From Mammaliicoccus sp. Dog046 (GTDB taxonomy: Bacteria > Bacillota > Bacilli > Staphylococcales > Staphylococcaceae): 64,000 bases of DNA. A program made the translations under genes and the position numbers. Location of the stretch: positions 1,536,446 to 1,600,445 of the forward strand of contig NZ_CP120131.1 in NCBI RefSeq assembly GCF_034039665.1, given 5' to 3'. Position 1 is the stretch's first letter; every line of letters begins with the position of its first letter. Under the pieces are notes generated by a model. It searched no databases. It had not been told where the DNA came from and saw only the letters and a program-made list of their open reading frames with translations. Positions 17,300 to 27,700 of the stretch are shown here, piece by piece.

Positions 17300-17629
17300 G
17301 TGGAAAAGAAAACGATTTATTTTATATGTACTGGAAACTCTTGTCGTAGCCAAATGGCTGAGGGCTGGGGTAAAAAAATATTAGGTAAAGAGTGGGATGT
17401 CTATTCTGCTGGTATTGAAACACATGGTGTTAACCCTAAAGCAGTAGAAGCTATGAAAGAAGTGGATATTGATATATCAAATCATACATCAGACTTGATT
17501 GATAGTGACATCTTAAACCAATCAGATTTGGTCGTAACATTATGTAGTGATGCAGACAAAAATTGTCCTATTTTACCACCGAACGTAAAAAAAGAGCATT
17601 GGGGTTTTGATGATCCAGCCTCATTGTAA
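17300..17629 (+). CDS. arsC: Arsenate reductase ArsC, C-terminally truncated
   Basis: 109 residues against about 131 for thioredoxin-linked ArsC of the pI258 type. The P-loop CTGNSCRSQ (Cys10, Cys15) and the redox pair in [11 protein letters not shown] (Cys82, Cys89 by the usual numbering) are present, so all three redox cysteines are retained. After WGFDDPA the family sequence breaks off, two unrelated residues follow, then a stop. The last helix (about 24 residues) is missing. The break falls 9 bp before the end of the convergent recombinase-like gene, marking a recombination junction. Start is GTG after TGAGG. It may fold poorly and be inactive; treat it as a probable pseudogene until tested. 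Confidence 0.85.
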   Translation: MEKKTIYFICTGNSCRSQMAEGWGKKILGKEWDVYSAGIETHGVNPKAVEAMKEVDIDISNHTSDLIDSDILNQSDLVVTLCSDADKNCPILPPNVKKEHWGFDDPASL

Positions 17630-17637
17630 AATAACTT

Positions 17638-18180
17638 TTATCTATCTAAATGTCTGTATAACGTAGCTCGACTTATATTCGTTTTTTCTTTAATTTCATC
17701 TAACGTATATTTTTTACTCATATACATCTCTATCGCATTTCTTAAATTTGCATCATCACGCTTAGGTCTACCAAGACTTTTCCCTTCTCTAGTATAATTT
17801 TCTAATCCCATACGTGTTCTAAATTTCACAATATCGCTTTGGAAATCAGTAATATTATGCAATATTTGTATAAAGCTCTCATTAACACCTGTAATAATAT
17901 TTTTGTTTAAATTAATTACATATAGTGAGACTTCCTTGTTTGAAAGCGTATCTAATATCTCCGTTAAATGTTTTGTAGAATCCGCAATGATACATAAATC
18001 TGTAACATACAAAATATCATTAGAAGTTAATTTATCATTAACCAAACCTTCTAGCTTTGTCCTCTTTTTATTATTAGCATGTGTTTCTTCAATAATATTA
18101 TTTGTATAAGTTTCTATTTTCTTTAATTGTTCGTTCAAGCTATCATGAATTGTAACAGGTCTTATATAACCATATTTCAT
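17638..18180 (-). CDS. Serine-recombinase-like protein lacking catalytic residues
   Basis: 180 residues with the layout of a resolvase/invertase (Tn552 BinL/Sin-like): N-terminal resolvase fold, GKSLGRPKR linker (about residue 140) and a C-terminal helix-turn-helix with EKTNISRATLYRHL. The expected active-site string GYARVST reads GYIRPVT, so the nucleophilic Ser becomes Val-9. The DRLGRST motif reads DLCIIADST, losing both catalytic arginines. The DNA-binding half looks intact. Start is MKYGYIR, after AAGGTGG. It is divergent from a SulP gene across a long dyad. It is unlikely to recombine DNA; a repressor role is inferred. The gene ends next to truncated arsC. Confidence 0.8.
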   Translation of the reverse strand: MKYGYIRPVTIHDSLNEQLKKIETYTNNIIEETHANNKKRTKLEGLVNDKLTSNDILYVTDLCIIADSTKHLTEILDTLSNKEVSLYVINLNKNIITGVNESFIQILHNITDFQSDIVKFRTRMGLENYTREGKSLGRPKRDDANLRNAIEMYMSKKYTLDEIKEKTNISRATLYRHLDR

Positions 18181-18204
18181 TGTAAAACACCACCTTATAT
18201 GATT

Positions 18205-18263
18205 AAAGTATAACATATAGTTTCATTAAGGGGTATATATATGAAACTTTTGTGTTATACTTT
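18205..18263. promoter_or_regulatory. Two-layer palindromic operator between recombinase-like gene and sulP
   Basis: Outer arms AAAGTATAACA (18205-18215) and TGTTATACTTT (18253-18263) and inner arms AGTTTCAT (18219-18226) and ATGAAACT (18241-18248) are both perfect inverted repeats about nearly the same centre. Each outer arm contains TATACT, usable as a -10 box, so both divergent promoters probably lie inside the dyad. The layout recalls a resolvase dimer site. Confidence 0.7.
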
Positions 18264-18294
18264 GTTTTATAAATAAAATGAAGGAGATGAAATA

Positions 18295-19746
18295 ATGGTT
18301 AAGAAATTAAAATCTGAATGGCTTAACCAGCCTGGTAAAAATATACTTGCAGGTATTGTGGTAGCTTTAGCTTTAATCCCAGAGGCTATTGCATTTTCAA
18401 TTATTGCTGGCGTTGACCCTATGGTGGGACTATATGCAGCATTTATTATTGCCACTGTGACAGCGATTGTTGGTGGTAGACCTGCAATGATATCTGGTGC
18501 AGCGGGGGCTGTAGCCCTTTTGGTCACACCTTTAGTAAAGGAACATGGTGTTGAATACCTTTTTGCAGCGACCATTTTAATGGGATTCATTCAATTAATA
18601 TTAGGACTACTTAAAGTAGGTCATTTAATGAAATATATACCAAGATCTGTCATGATCGGTTTTGTTAATGCATTAGCTATTATGATTTTTATGTCTCAAA
18701 TTGAGCATATTTTCGGTATATCTATTTCCACTTATATATACGTTATTATAACTCTACTTATTGTATATATTATTCCTAGATTTTTTAAGGCTATTCCAGC
18801 ACCATTAATAGCGATAGTAGCTTTGACAGCTTTTTATTTGTATACGGGCTCTAATGTAAAAACTGTCGGAGATTTAGGTAGCATCAAACAAACTTTACCT
18901 CACTTCTTATTCCCTAACGTTCCATATAATTTAGAAACACTTCAAATTATTTTCCCATATTCTTTATCAATGGCAATTGTAGGTTTAGTAGAAAGTCTTC
19001 TCACAGCTAAAATAGTAGATGATGCAACAGATACTTATAGTAGTAAAAACAAAGAATCCCGCGGACAAGGTATTGCAAATGTAATTACAGGTTTCTTTGG
19101 TGGTATGGGCGGCTGTGCTATGATTGGACAATCTGTTATCAATGTGAAATCAGGAGCAAATAGCAGATTATCAACATTTACAGCAGGTGTTGTACTTATG
19201 TTTATGATTATTGTACTTGGTGGCATCGTTATTCAAATACCAATGCCAATTCTTGCAGGAATTATGGTAATGGTTTCTATTGGAACTGTCGACTGGAATT
19301 CTTTTAAATATATTAAAAAAGCACCCAAAACAGATGCGTTTGTGATGATTTTAACAGTATTTATAGTTTTAATGACACACAATTTAGCTATTGGTGTAAT
19401 TGTGGGAGTTATCTTCAGTGCCCTTTTCTTTGTAACTAAAATTTCTAATGTGGAAGTGATTCATAAAGATTTAGGTGAAACAAAGCTTTTCTCTTTTAGA
19501 GGACAGATATTCTTTGTATCCATTAACTCTATGATGAATCAAATGAACCTTAATATTGAAAATAGCATCATCGAGTTAAATTTTGATCAGGCTCACTTAT
19601 GGGATGATTCCGCTGTAGATGCCATAGATACAATCACAAGAAAATTTGAAGAGAAAAATAACATTGTATATGTAAAAAAATTAAACAAATATAGTCGAAA
19701 AATCGTTTCTGAATTAGGCCAATTAAACGATAAACATTTGATTTAA
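18295..19746 (+). CDS. SulP-family inorganic anion transporter
   Basis: 483 residues. The SulP core of about 12-14 helices begins with [21 protein letters not shown] and continues through [17 protein letters not shown] and the conserved [12 protein letters not shown]. The last 100 residues form a short STAS domain ([16 protein letters not shown]...[21 protein letters not shown]). The family carries sulfate, bicarbonate or other oxyanions; the substrate here is not determined. Start follows AAGGAGATG. It is divergent from the dead recombinase-like gene and next to the ars genes, suggesting one acquired ion-handling module. Whether it affects arsenate or sulfate handling is unknown. Confidence 0.9.
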   Translation: MVKKLKSEWLNQPGKNILAGIVVALALIPEAIAFSIIAGVDPMVGLYAAFIIATVTAIVGGRPAMISGAAGAVALLVTPLVKEHGVEYLFAATILMGFIQLILGLLKVGHLMKYIPRSVMIGFVNALAIMIFMSQIEHIFGISISTYIYVIITLLIVYIIPRFFKAIPAPLIAIVALTAFYLYTGSNVKTVGDLGSIKQTLPHFLFPNVPYNLETLQIIFPYSLSMAIVGLVESLLTAKIVDDATDTYSSKNKESRGQGIANVITGFFGGMGGCAMIGQSVINVKSGANSRLSTFTAGVVLMFMIIVLGGIVIQIPMPILAGIMVMVSIGTVDWNSFKYIKKAPKTDAFVMILTVFIVLMTHNLAIGVIVGVIFSALFFVTKISNVEVIHKDLGETKLFSFRGQIFFVSINSMMNQMNLNIENSIIELNFDQAHLWDDSAVDAIDTITRKFEEKNNIVYVKKLNKYSRKIVSELGQLNDKHLI

Positions 19747-19834
19747 AGTAGACATTATCTTCTATTCCATAAATGCAAATTGAAAAATCATTACAAAAAA
19801 AACAAGGCTGGGACATAAATTCTAACTCAAAATA

Positions 19835-19883
19835 AATAACATCTCATTTTACTGATTTATTCAGCATAAAATGAGATGTTATT
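19835..19883 (+). terminator. Hairpin after sulP, within the IS relic
   Basis: A perfect 17-bp stem (AATAACATCTCATTTTA with TAAAATGAGATGTTATT) and 15-nt loop lies 88 bp past the sulP stop. It may end the sulP transcript or insulate the element. There is no strong T-run, only TTATT. Confidence 0.55.
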
Positions 19884-20077
19884 ATGTATAATCTACGATT
19901 TTGTTCGTGCATGCTTGCCTAGGGTATGGTTCGAGCCTGTAGTCTCTCACTCATACTATTCCCTCAGGCGTCAGCATGTTACAAAATCGTTACAAATTTC
20001 CAATTTTTATACAAAAAATAAAGCACTCTCGTATAATTTAATTAATCACAACAAAAACCAAATTAACGAGGTGCCTT

Positions 20078-20300
20078 ATGTATAAAAATTATAACATTTC
20101 CCAAATAACTCTTCCACTTAATATTGAAGTATTGATTCCAGAAAATGATATTGCTCATTCTGTAAATCAATAGGAGTTGCCTTAATGGCAACAAATATAA
20201 GAAAAATGGTAGCTCTAAGAGCTACAAAAGAGAAAGAAAATAAGAAAAACAGTAGAAATTCAGTTTTACACATGAATTTCTACTGTTTTTTAGTTTTCTA
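20078..20300 (+). pseudogene. IS1182-family transposase remnant
   Basis: From ATG at 20078 the frame reads MYKNYNISQITLPLNIEVLI and stops at 20173. This matches, from memory, the start of staphylococcal IS1182/IS1272-type transposases (MYKNYNMTQLTLP...). From about 20173 in another frame the sequence reads GVALMATNIRKMVALRA, like the end of such transposases (GLVLMALNLRKM). The catalytic centre has been deleted between them. No product is expected. Confidence 0.75.
20246..20289 (+). terminator. Terminator hairpin at the end of the IS relic
   Basis: Perfect 17-bp stem AAAACAGTAGAAATTCA / TGAATTTCTACTGTTTT with a 10-nt loop followed by TT-rich sequence. On the minus strand the first bases after infB also run into it, so it may serve infB as well. 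Confidence 0.7.
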
Positions 20301-20358
20301 GAACATATTTGTCCCAGCCTCTTTGCATGACAAGCTATTTGTTCTGCTTGTTTACATA

Positions 20359-22431
20359 CTATTTTCTTTCGATTTCAACCATTTTGAAAGCTTCAAAGAT
20401 GTCGCCTTCTTTAATATCGTTGAATTTCTCAATTGTGATACCACATTCGTATCCTGCTGCTACTTCTTTAGCATCGTCTTTGAAACGTTTTAATGTATCT
20501 AATTCACCTTCAAAGATAACAATACCATCACGAATAATACGGACGCTTGAATCTCTTGTGATTTTACCGTCAGTAACATAACTACCAGCGATTGTACCAA
20601 CTTTAGATACTTTAAATGTTTGACGTACTTCAGCTTGACCAAGTACTTTCTCTTCAAATTCAGGATCTAATAATCCTTTCATTGCAGATTCAATTTCCTC
20701 AATCACTTTATATATAATTCTGTGTAAACGCATATCAACATTTTCTTCTTCTGCTGCACGTTTCGCTCCTGCATCTGGTCTAACATTGAAACCAATGATA
20801 ATACCATTTGAAGCAGCTGCAAGCGTTACGTCAGATGCATTAATTGCACCTACTGCAGTATGAATAATGCGAACATTAACACCTTCAACATCTATTTTCA
20901 TTAATGATGCTGCTAATGCTTCAACTGAACCTTGAACATCACCTTTAATAATAATATTTAAGTCTTTCATTTCACCTTGTTTCATTTGTTCGAACAAGTT
21001 GTCTAAAGAAACACTCTTACTATCTTGACGTTGTTTTAAGATATTTTCTTGTTGACGTTTTTCACCGATTTGGCGTGCTTGTTTTTCATTCTTGAATACA
21101 ACGAAACGATCTCCTGCTTGAGGAACATCATGTAAACCAGTGATTTCGACTGGAGTAGATGGTCCTGCTACTTTGATACGTTTACCTAAATCACTTACCA
21201 TCGCACGAACACGACCATAAGTATTACCAACTACTAATGAATCTCCAACTTCTAAAGTACCATTTTGTACTAATAATGAAGCGGCTGGTCCACGTGATTT
21301 ATCTAATTCAGCTTCAATCACTGTACCTACAGCAGCACGATTTGGATTAGCTTTTAATTCTTCAACTTCAGATACAAGACCAATCATCTCTAATAAATCA
21401 TCGATGCCGTCGCCTTGGATTGCTGAAAGTTGTACGAATATTGTATCGCCACCCCAATCTTCAGGATAAAGACCATATTCACCTAATTCTTGCATTACTC
21501 TATCAGGGTTCGCTGTTGGTTTATCAACTTTGTTTACTGCAACAATAATAGGTACTTCTGCTGCTTTAGCATGGTTGATTGCTTCAATTGTTTGAGGCAT
21601 AACACCATCATCTGCTGCAACAACAAGAATTGTAATATCCGTAACTTGTGCACCACGTGCTCTCATTGTTGTAAAAGCAGCATGTCCTGGTGTATCAAGG
21701 AACGTGATTTTTTTGTTATTATTTTCGATTTGGTATGCACCAATATGTTGAGTGATACCACCAGCTTCTCCAGCTGTAACACGAGTGTTACGGATAGAGT
21801 CTAATAATGTTGTTTTACCATGGTCAACGTGTCCCATGATTGTAACAACTGCTGGTCTTTCAATTAAACTAGCATCATTTTCATCTTCAACTTCGAAATA
21901 AGTTTCTAAGTCAGTCGCATCAACATGCACTTCTAACTCAGCTTCAATATCATAATCAGAACAGATTAATTCTACCGTTTCTGTATCTAATGCTTGATTG
22001 ATATTTGCAACAACACCAAGTAAGAATAATTTTTTAATAATTTCAGAAGCGTCTTTATTAATTTTTTCAGCTAGTTCGCCAACTGTAATACCTTCTTCAT
22101 AAGTAATTAAAGATGGTGTTTCTTTAACTTCTTCTTTAGGCTTTTGTTGTTGCTGCTGATTATTGTTTTGCTTTTTATTATTTTGTTTTTTATTGTTATT
22201 CTTCTTTTGATTGTTTTGGTTATTGTTTGGTTTATTACCGTGAGTATTCGTTTGTTCCTTCTTGGCAGGTGCTGATTTTTTAAATGCTTTATCTAAAATT
22301 TTAATGTCATTCTCCTCTAGTGCTTGCATGTGATTCGATACTTCTATGTTGTTCTTTTTCAATTCATCGATAATATCTTTACTCTTTATATTGATTTCTT
22401 TTGCATACTCATATATTCTTTTTTTACTCAT
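20359..22431 (-). CDS. infB: Translation initiation factor IF-2
   Basis: 690 residues. GTPase that places initiator tRNA on the 30S subunit and promotes subunit joining. The N-terminal domain ([17 protein letters not shown]...) is followed by a Lys/Asn/Gln-rich low-complexity linker (about 60-110), then the G domain with [15 protein letters not shown] (about 199-213), DTPGH and NKVDK, then domains II-IV. Start is MSKKRIYEY after GAGGAG; the longer frame adds eight unsupported residues. Last gene of the rimP-nusA-rnpM-ylxQ-infB operon. rbfA, normally next, is displaced by 7.9 kb of accessory DNA. Confidence 0.97.
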   Translation of the reverse strand: MSKKRIYEYAKEINIKSKDIIDELKKNNIEVSNHMQALEENDIKILDKAFKKSAPAKKEQTNTHGNKPNNNQNNQKKNNNKKQNNKKQNNNQQQQQKPKEEVKETPSLITYEEGITVGELAEKINKDASEIIKKLFLLGVVANINQALDTETVELICSDYDIEAELEVHVDATDLETYFEVEDENDASLIERPAVVTIMGHVDHGKTTLLDSIRNTRVTAGEAGGITQHIGAYQIENNNKKITFLDTPGHAAFTTMRARGAQVTDITILVVAADDGVMPQTIEAINHAKAAEVPIIVAVNKVDKPTANPDRVMQELGEYGLYPEDWGGDTIFVQLSAIQGDGIDDLLEMIGLVSEVEELKANPNRAAVGTVIEAELDKSRGPAASLLVQNGTLEVGDSLVVGNTYGRVRAMVSDLGKRIKVAGPSTPVEITGLHDVPQAGDRFVVFKNEKQARQIGEKRQQENILKQRQDSKSVSLDNLFEQMKQGEMKDLNIIIKGDVQGSVEALAASLMKIDVEGVNVRIIHTAVGAINASDVTLAAASNGIIIGFNVRPDAGAKRAAEEENVDMRLHRIIYKVIEEIESAMKGLLDPEFEEKVLGQAEVRQTFKVSKVGTIAGSYVTDGKITRDSSVRIIRDGIVIFEGELDTLKRFKDDAKEVAAGYECGITIEKFNDIKEGDIFEAFKMVEIERK

Positions 22432-22435
22432 ATAC

Positions 22436-22762
22436 TCACTCCTCATGAAAATCATGAATCATTGTTTTTAGTTTTTTACTAAATCCAATGTCAGTTATGC
22501 CCAACACCACTCTGCTTTCTTTTCCAATTGCGTAGCCTAATTCAAAGCGTGTTGCAAAAGTTAAAAGTGTTACATGATAAGTTGCACATTTATTTTTTAT
22601 TGTTTTTGTAACATTTGCTGCAGCATCTTCTGATAGTATGACAAGTTTCACGTTGCCTCTTCTCATTTCACTTATAACAATTTCTTCACCTGTTTTAATC
22701 TTTCTAGCTCTTGTTGCTAGACCGAGCAGGTTTAAAATTTTATCTTTCTTATCTATATTCAT
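22436..22762 (-). CDS. ylxQ: YlxQ, L7Ae-family RNA-binding protein
   Basis: 108 residues with the L7Ae/L30e fold: [20 protein letters not shown] at the N-terminus and [18 protein letters not shown] in the core. Likely binds kink-turn RNA; its target is unsettled. Its ATG overlaps the upstream gene's stop (ATGA) and its stop is 4 bp from the infB start, so it is embedded in the nusA-infB operon as in other Firmicutes. Confidence 0.92.
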   Translation of the reverse strand: MNIDKKDKILNLLGLATRARKIKTGEEIVISEMRRGNVKLVILSEDAAANVTKTIKNKCATYHVTLLTFATRFELGYAIGKESRVVLGITDIGFSKKLKTMIHDFHEE

Positions 22763-23043
22763 TTAGGTATACGCTCACGATATATTAATCGAATAATTTC
22801 TTTATACACTGGCTCTAACGTTTCTTGATCACTACCAAAATAACGCTCTAATTTACCTTGTTGTTGTGCAGTTTCAACAACAGCTAAATCTTTAGATACA
22901 TATGTACCTCGTCCAGGAGCTTTACCTGTTGCATCAGCTTGAATTTCGCCTTCTTTATTTTTCACGACGCGAATCATATCATTTTTTGGTTTCATTTCAT
23001 TTGAAAGTATACACTTACGCATTGGTATCTTTTTCTTCTTCAT
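22759..23043 (-). CDS. rnpM: RnpM (YlxR), RNase P modulator
   Basis: 94 residues of the YlxR family. The characteristic IPMRKCILSNEMKPKNDMIR and GRGTYVSKD motifs form an RNA-binding surface. YlxR of B. subtilis has been renamed RnpM because it binds the RNase P RNA and modulates its activity. It lies between nusA (16 bp upstream) and ylxQ (4-bp overlap), the conserved position. Confidence 0.93.
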   Translation of the reverse strand: MKKKKIPMRKCILSNEMKPKNDMIRVVKNKEGEIQADATGKAPGRGTYVSKDLAVVETAQQQGKLERYFGSDQETLEPVYKEIIRLIYRERIPK

Positions 23044-23059
23044 GATACAAGCACCTCAC

Positions 23060-24127
23060 TTATGATTCTTCAGTTGAAATGATGCCAGCAGCTCTTGCGT
23101 CAGTTTCAGATTTAATATCAATCTTCCAACCTGTTAATTTTGCAGCTAGTCGTGCGTTTTGACCACGTTTACCAATTGCTAATGATAATTGATAGTCTGG
23201 AACAACAACTGTAGTAGATTGATTATCTTCGTCAACAATAACTTCAACAACTTGAGATGGACTTAAAGCATTTCTTACGAATACTTTAGGATCTTCATCC
23301 CATTCAACGATGTCGATTTTTTCGCCGCCTAATTCATTAACTACCGCTTCAACACGTACGCCTTTAGAACCTACACAAGCACCTACAGCATCGATATCTC
23401 CATTTTCTGAAGTAACACTTATTTTTGAACGATCGCCCGCTTCACGTGCAACCGATTTAACAATAACTGTACCGTCATAAATTTCAGGTACTTCTTGCTC
23501 AAACAAACGTTTTAATAATCCAGGGTGTGTACGTGACACGAAAATTTGTGGCCCTTTAGTCGTTTGTTCTACTTTATTAACGTATACTTTAATACGTTCA
23601 TTTGGTAGGTATTGTTCATTCGGACTTCTTTCAGCTTCAGAAAGCACTGCTTCTGTACGGCCTAAATTCACGTAAACATAGCGATGGTCAACACGGTCAA
23701 TCACACCTGTTACGATATCGTCTTCTTTATCAATAAACTCATCATAAAGAATGCCTCTTTCAGCATCTCTTAAACGTTGCATAACTGCTTGTTTAGCTGC
23801 TTGAGCACCAACACGACCGAAATCTTTAGGTGTAACGTCTTCTTCAAAGACATCACCAATTTCATAAGCTGGATTTGTAACAAGTGCAGTATCTAATGCG
23901 ACTTGATCTCTATAATCTTCAACATCTTCAACTACATCTTTTCTAGAGATAACTCTATACGTACCTTCATCTAAATTCAATTCTATACGTACATTTTTAG
24001 CACTATCATAATTTTTCTTATAAGCAGTGATTAATGCAGCTTCAATGGCATCAATTAAAACCTCACGTGGTATTCTTTTTTCCTTTTCAAGGTATTCAAT
24101 TGCTAGTAATAGTTCATTACCTTTCAC
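23060..24127 (-). CDS. nusA: Transcription termination/antitermination protein NusA
   Basis: 355 residues. RNA polymerase-binding elongation factor affecting pausing and intrinsic termination. N-terminal polymerase-binding domain (1-125), S1 domain (about 135-200, DDIVTGVIDRVDHRYVYVNL) and two KH domains (about 205-345, VGACVGSKGVRVEAVV and LAIGKRGQNARLAAKL). It is somewhat shorter than the roughly 390 residues I recall for S. aureus and ends soon after the second KH domain with no acidic tail. Second gene of the operon, 18 bp after rimP. Confidence 0.96.
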   Translation of the reverse strand: MKGNELLLAIEYLEKEKRIPREVLIDAIEAALITAYKKNYDSAKNVRIELNLDEGTYRVISRKDVVEDVEDYRDQVALDTALVTNPAYEIGDVFEEDVTPKDFGRVGAQAAKQAVMQRLRDAERGILYDEFIDKEDDIVTGVIDRVDHRYVYVNLGRTEAVLSEAERSPNEQYLPNERIKVYVNKVEQTTKGPQIFVSRTHPGLLKRLFEQEVPEIYDGTVIVKSVAREAGDRSKISVTSENGDIDAVGACVGSKGVRVEAVVNELGGEKIDIVEWDEDPKVFVRNALSPSQVVEVIVDEDNQSTTVVVPDYQLSLAIGKRGQNARLAAKLTGWKIDIKSETDARAAGIISTEES

Positions 24128-24145
24128 AATGTATCCTCCTTTATA

Positions 24146-24613
24146 TTATAACATTACAGATCGACGTGCTTTAGCAATTTTTTTGCGTGGCAACGTAACA
24201 TTTTTAGTTCTTGTTTTAATTTTAACTTCTAATGTAATCGACTCTTCAGTAATTTCTTTTAAAACGCCTAACCATTCTTTATCCCCTTCAACAGGTTCAT
24301 ATAATGAGATAAATACAGGTTGATCAATTGCATTCTGATAATCTTTTTCTTTTTTTAATGGACGTTCCGCACCTGGTGATGATACATCCATGAAATACGG
24401 CTCTTTTATTGGATCTTCTTTATCCATAACTTCACTGATTTTTTCAGAGGCAATTGTGCAGTCGTTTAAATCAACGCCACCGTCTTTATCAATTGCAATT
24501 CGTAGATAATAGTCAGATCCTTCTTTAACATATTCAACATCTACAAGTTCATAATTTAATGATTCAATGATTGGTTGAATGATTTCCTCAACGTGTGCTG
24601 CAACTTTACTCAT
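24146..24613 (-). CDS. rimP: Ribosome maturation factor RimP
   Basis: 155 residues. Assists 30S maturation. The motifs LNYELVDVEYVKEGSDYYLR, DVSSPGAERPL and the SH3-like C-terminus are typical. Start is MSKVAAHV after GGGAGGT; a frame 16 codons longer would begin within the polC terminator. First gene of the rimP-infB operon, behind a good sigma-A promoter. Confidence 0.95.
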   Translation of the reverse strand: MSKVAAHVEEIIQPIIESLNYELVDVEYVKEGSDYYLRIAIDKDGGVDLNDCTIASEKISEVMDKEDPIKEPYFMDVSSPGAERPLKKEKDYQNAIDQPVFISLYEPVEGDKEWLGVLKEITEESITLEVKIKTRTKNVTLPRKKIAKARRSVML

Positions 24614-24640
24614 AATGACCTCCCTCTTAATACAAACAGA

Positions 24641-24667
24641 AAAGAGCGGGAAATGTCCCACTCTTTC
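24641..24667 (-). terminator. Terminator between polC and rimP
   Basis: Stem AAAGAGTGGGA pairing with TCCCGCTCTTT (one wobble) and a 4-nt loop, followed on the minus strand by TTCTGTTTG. It lies downstream of the rimP promoter, so it probably acts as a leaky attenuator in the rimP leader as well as the polC terminator. Confidence 0.65.
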
Positions 24668-24696
24668 AACGTCAGAGTATTATTTTAAGCAATAAC

Positions 24697-24725
24697 AGTA
24701 TACCATACAATAGCGCTATACTCAA
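24697..24725 (-). promoter_or_regulatory. Sigma-A promoter for rimP-nusA-rnpM-ylxQ-infB
   Basis: Minus strand TTGAGT (24720-24725) and TATACT (24697-24702) with a 17-bp spacer, in the gap between polC and rimP. Confidence 0.75.
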
Positions 24726-24734
24726 CTAGATACA

Positions 24735-27700
24735 TTACAAATCAAAAATTGAAAGCTGTGCTTTATCAGGCATATTTGGAAGTGAACCAAGTTCATCTAA
24801 ATATTCGATAATTTTTTGTGATACGCCCGCTTTTTTATTTAAGTCTTCTTTCGCTAAAAATGGACCTTCATTTCTAGCCTCAACAATACGTTTAGCAACG
24901 TTCTCACCAAGCCCTGGTACAGCAATAAATGGTGGAATTAACGTATCACCTTCAATTTTAAATTCAAATGCATCACTTTTCTCTAAACTAATCGGCTGTA
25001 ATTTAAAGCCTCGATGTGCCATTTCATTCATTAATTCAAGCACAGTTAATACGTCTTTTTCTTTTTTAGCTAGTTCATGGAATCGACTATAATATTCCTT
25101 GATAGCCGTTTTAATTGTTTCTTTATCTTTAGTCATTGTCTTTAAATCAAAGTCAGTGGCTCTTACTGTGAAATAACTTGCGTAATAATATAATGGATAA
25201 TGTACTTTAAAGTAAGCAATTCTTAATGCCATTAATACATAAGCTGCTGCATGGGCTTTAGGGAACATGTATTTAATCTTCTTACATGAATCTAAATACC
25301 AGTCAGGTACTTCGTTATCTTTCATAGCAATCTCGAATTCTTCAGTTAATCCTTTACCTTTACGTACTGCTTCCATAATTTTAAATGCGAGTGACGGTTC
25401 TAAGCCGTTATACATTAGATATACCATGATATCATCACGACAACCTATTACGCTTGATAGGTCACATGTTCCTGTTTTAATTAATTCTTGAGCATTGCCT
25501 AACCATACATCTGTTCCGTGTGATAAACCTGAAATTTGAACTAACTCTGAAAATGTTGTTGGCTTCGTATCTTCTAACATTTGTCTAACGAATCCTGTAC
25601 CAAATTCAGGTACTCCGAATGTTCCCGTTTTACAAAGTATATCTTCTTCGGTAACACCTAATGACTCAGGTGTACTAAATATTTTCATCGTTTCTTTATC
25701 ATCAACAGGTATTGTTTTAGGATCAATACCAGATAAATCTTGAAGCATTCTAATCATTGTAGGATCATCGTGTCCAAGTATATCCAACTTAAGAATATTG
25801 TCATGAATTGAGTGGAAATCAAAGTGTGTTGTTTTCCAAGCTGATTTTTGGTCATCTGCTGGGAATTGTATTGGTGTAAAGTCGTAAATATCCATATAAT
25901 CTGGAACAACAATGATACCACCTGGATGTTGTCCAGTTGTTCTTTTAACACCAGTACATCCTTTTACTAATCGATCCACTTCAGCAGCTCTTTTATGAAT
26001 ACCTTGATCATTTAAGAAACCTTTAACATAGCCAAATGCTGTTTTTTCTGCAACGGTACCAATAGTACCTGCTCTAAACACTTTATCTTCACCAAACAGT
26101 TCTTTCGTATAATTATGGGCAACAGGTTGATATTCACCACTAAAGTTCAAGTCAATATCAGGTACTTTATCACCTTTAAATCCTAAGAACGTTTCGAATG
26201 GAATATCTTGTCCTTCTTTAATCATTTCTACTTGGCATTTTTCGCATTGCTTATCTGGTAAATCAAATCCTGATCCAACTGAACCATCGTCAAAGAAATG
26301 ACTTTCTTTACACTTAGGACAAATATAATGTGGCGGCAGTGGATTCACTTCTGTTATTTCTGTCATTGTAGCAACAAAACTAGAACCGACTGAACCACGC
26401 GAACCAACTAAATAGCCATCATTCAGAGATTTCTTCACTAATCTTTGTGAAATTAAATAAATAACTGCGAAACCATTACCAATAATACTTTCAAGTTCTT
26501 TCTCTAATCGGTCTATAACAATTTGAGGAAGTTCCTCACCGTATAATTTACGCGCATTATCATAACTCATTTCTCGAATTTCTTCATTGGCACCTTCCAT
26601 ATTAGGTGTATAAAGTTCATCCCTAATTGGTACAACTGTTTCTAATCTATCCGCTAAATCATTCGTATTTTTCACAACGATTTCATATGCTTTTTCTTCA
26701 CCAAGGAAGTGGAATTCGTCAAGCATTTCATCAGTTGTTCTAAAGTGTGCTTTAGGTAATGTCTGTCTATTAAGTGGATTACCTGGTTGTGCTGCAATTA
26801 ATATTTTTCTTGCGATTGCATCATGCTCATTCAAGTAATGGGCATTTCCAGTAGCAATCACTGGGATATTTAATTTCTCACCTACACTTAATATACGTTG
26901 ATAAATTTCTTCCATCGTTTCATTATCTTTAATCAATTCTCTATCAATTAAATCTTGATATAAACTTTTAGGTTGAACTTCTAAATAGTCATAATATTGC
27001 GCAACCTTTTCTACTTCATCTTGGTCTTTTTGCATAACCGTTGTGAATACTTCACCTTCATCACACGCACTACCAACTAATATACCTTCTCTATGCTTAT
27101 TGAGTAGAGAACGTGGTATACGTGGTGTTCTGTAATAATAATCTACTAATGACGCACTCACTATTTTAAATAAGTTCTTTAAGCCAACTTGATTTTGAAC
27201 AATTAAAGTCACATGTGACGGTCTTGCACGTTTATATGCTTCATCATTAGATAAGTGTTCATTAATTTGGTTATGGTTCTGTACACCTAATTCTTCTAAT
27301 TGTTTTAACATTTTTATAAATATATGCGCTGTTGTTTCAGCATCGTATATCGCTCTATGGTGTTGTGTTAATTCAACGCCATACTTTTTAGCTAAGAAAT
27401 TCAAACCATGCTTACCATATTCAGTATTCACAGTTCTAGATAGTTCCAATGTATCTATAACTGCATTTGTTGTTGCACCTAGACCGATACGTTCAAATCC
27501 AGTATCAATAAAGCCCATATCAAACGAGGCATTATGCGCGATATAAATCGCATCGCCGACCCATTCATGGAAATCTGTAAGTACAGTTTCAATATCCGGT
27601 TGCCCTTGCAACATTTCATCTGTAATACCAGTTAAATTCTTGATTATTTCAGATAAACGAACACCAGGATCTGAAAATCGTTCAAATGTATCTATGACTT

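Larger units (their letters stand above)
19805..20320. mobile_element. Decayed IS1182-family element (516 bp)
   Basis: Bounded by the inverted repeats AGGCTGGGACA (19805-19815) and TGTCCCAGCCT (20310-20320). Inside are a 17-bp hairpin (19835-19883), a 96-nt stem-loop closed by ACGATTTTGT/ACAAAATCGT (19895-19990), a transposase N-terminal stub and C-terminal stub, and a terminator hairpin. Most of the transposase (about 450 codons) is deleted, so this is an internally deleted, non-autonomous relic. It accounts for most of the 612-bp gene-free stretch between sulP and infB. Confidence 0.75.

Noticed and set aside
17638-18180. Active transposon resolvase of a Tn552-like element
   Set aside because: The nucleophilic Ser and the catalytic arginines are missing, and no transposase genes or terminal repeats surround it.
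22759-24127. NusA truncated by mutation
   Set aside because: All domains are complete and the gene ends cleanly before rnpM; the shorter tail is ordinary length variation.
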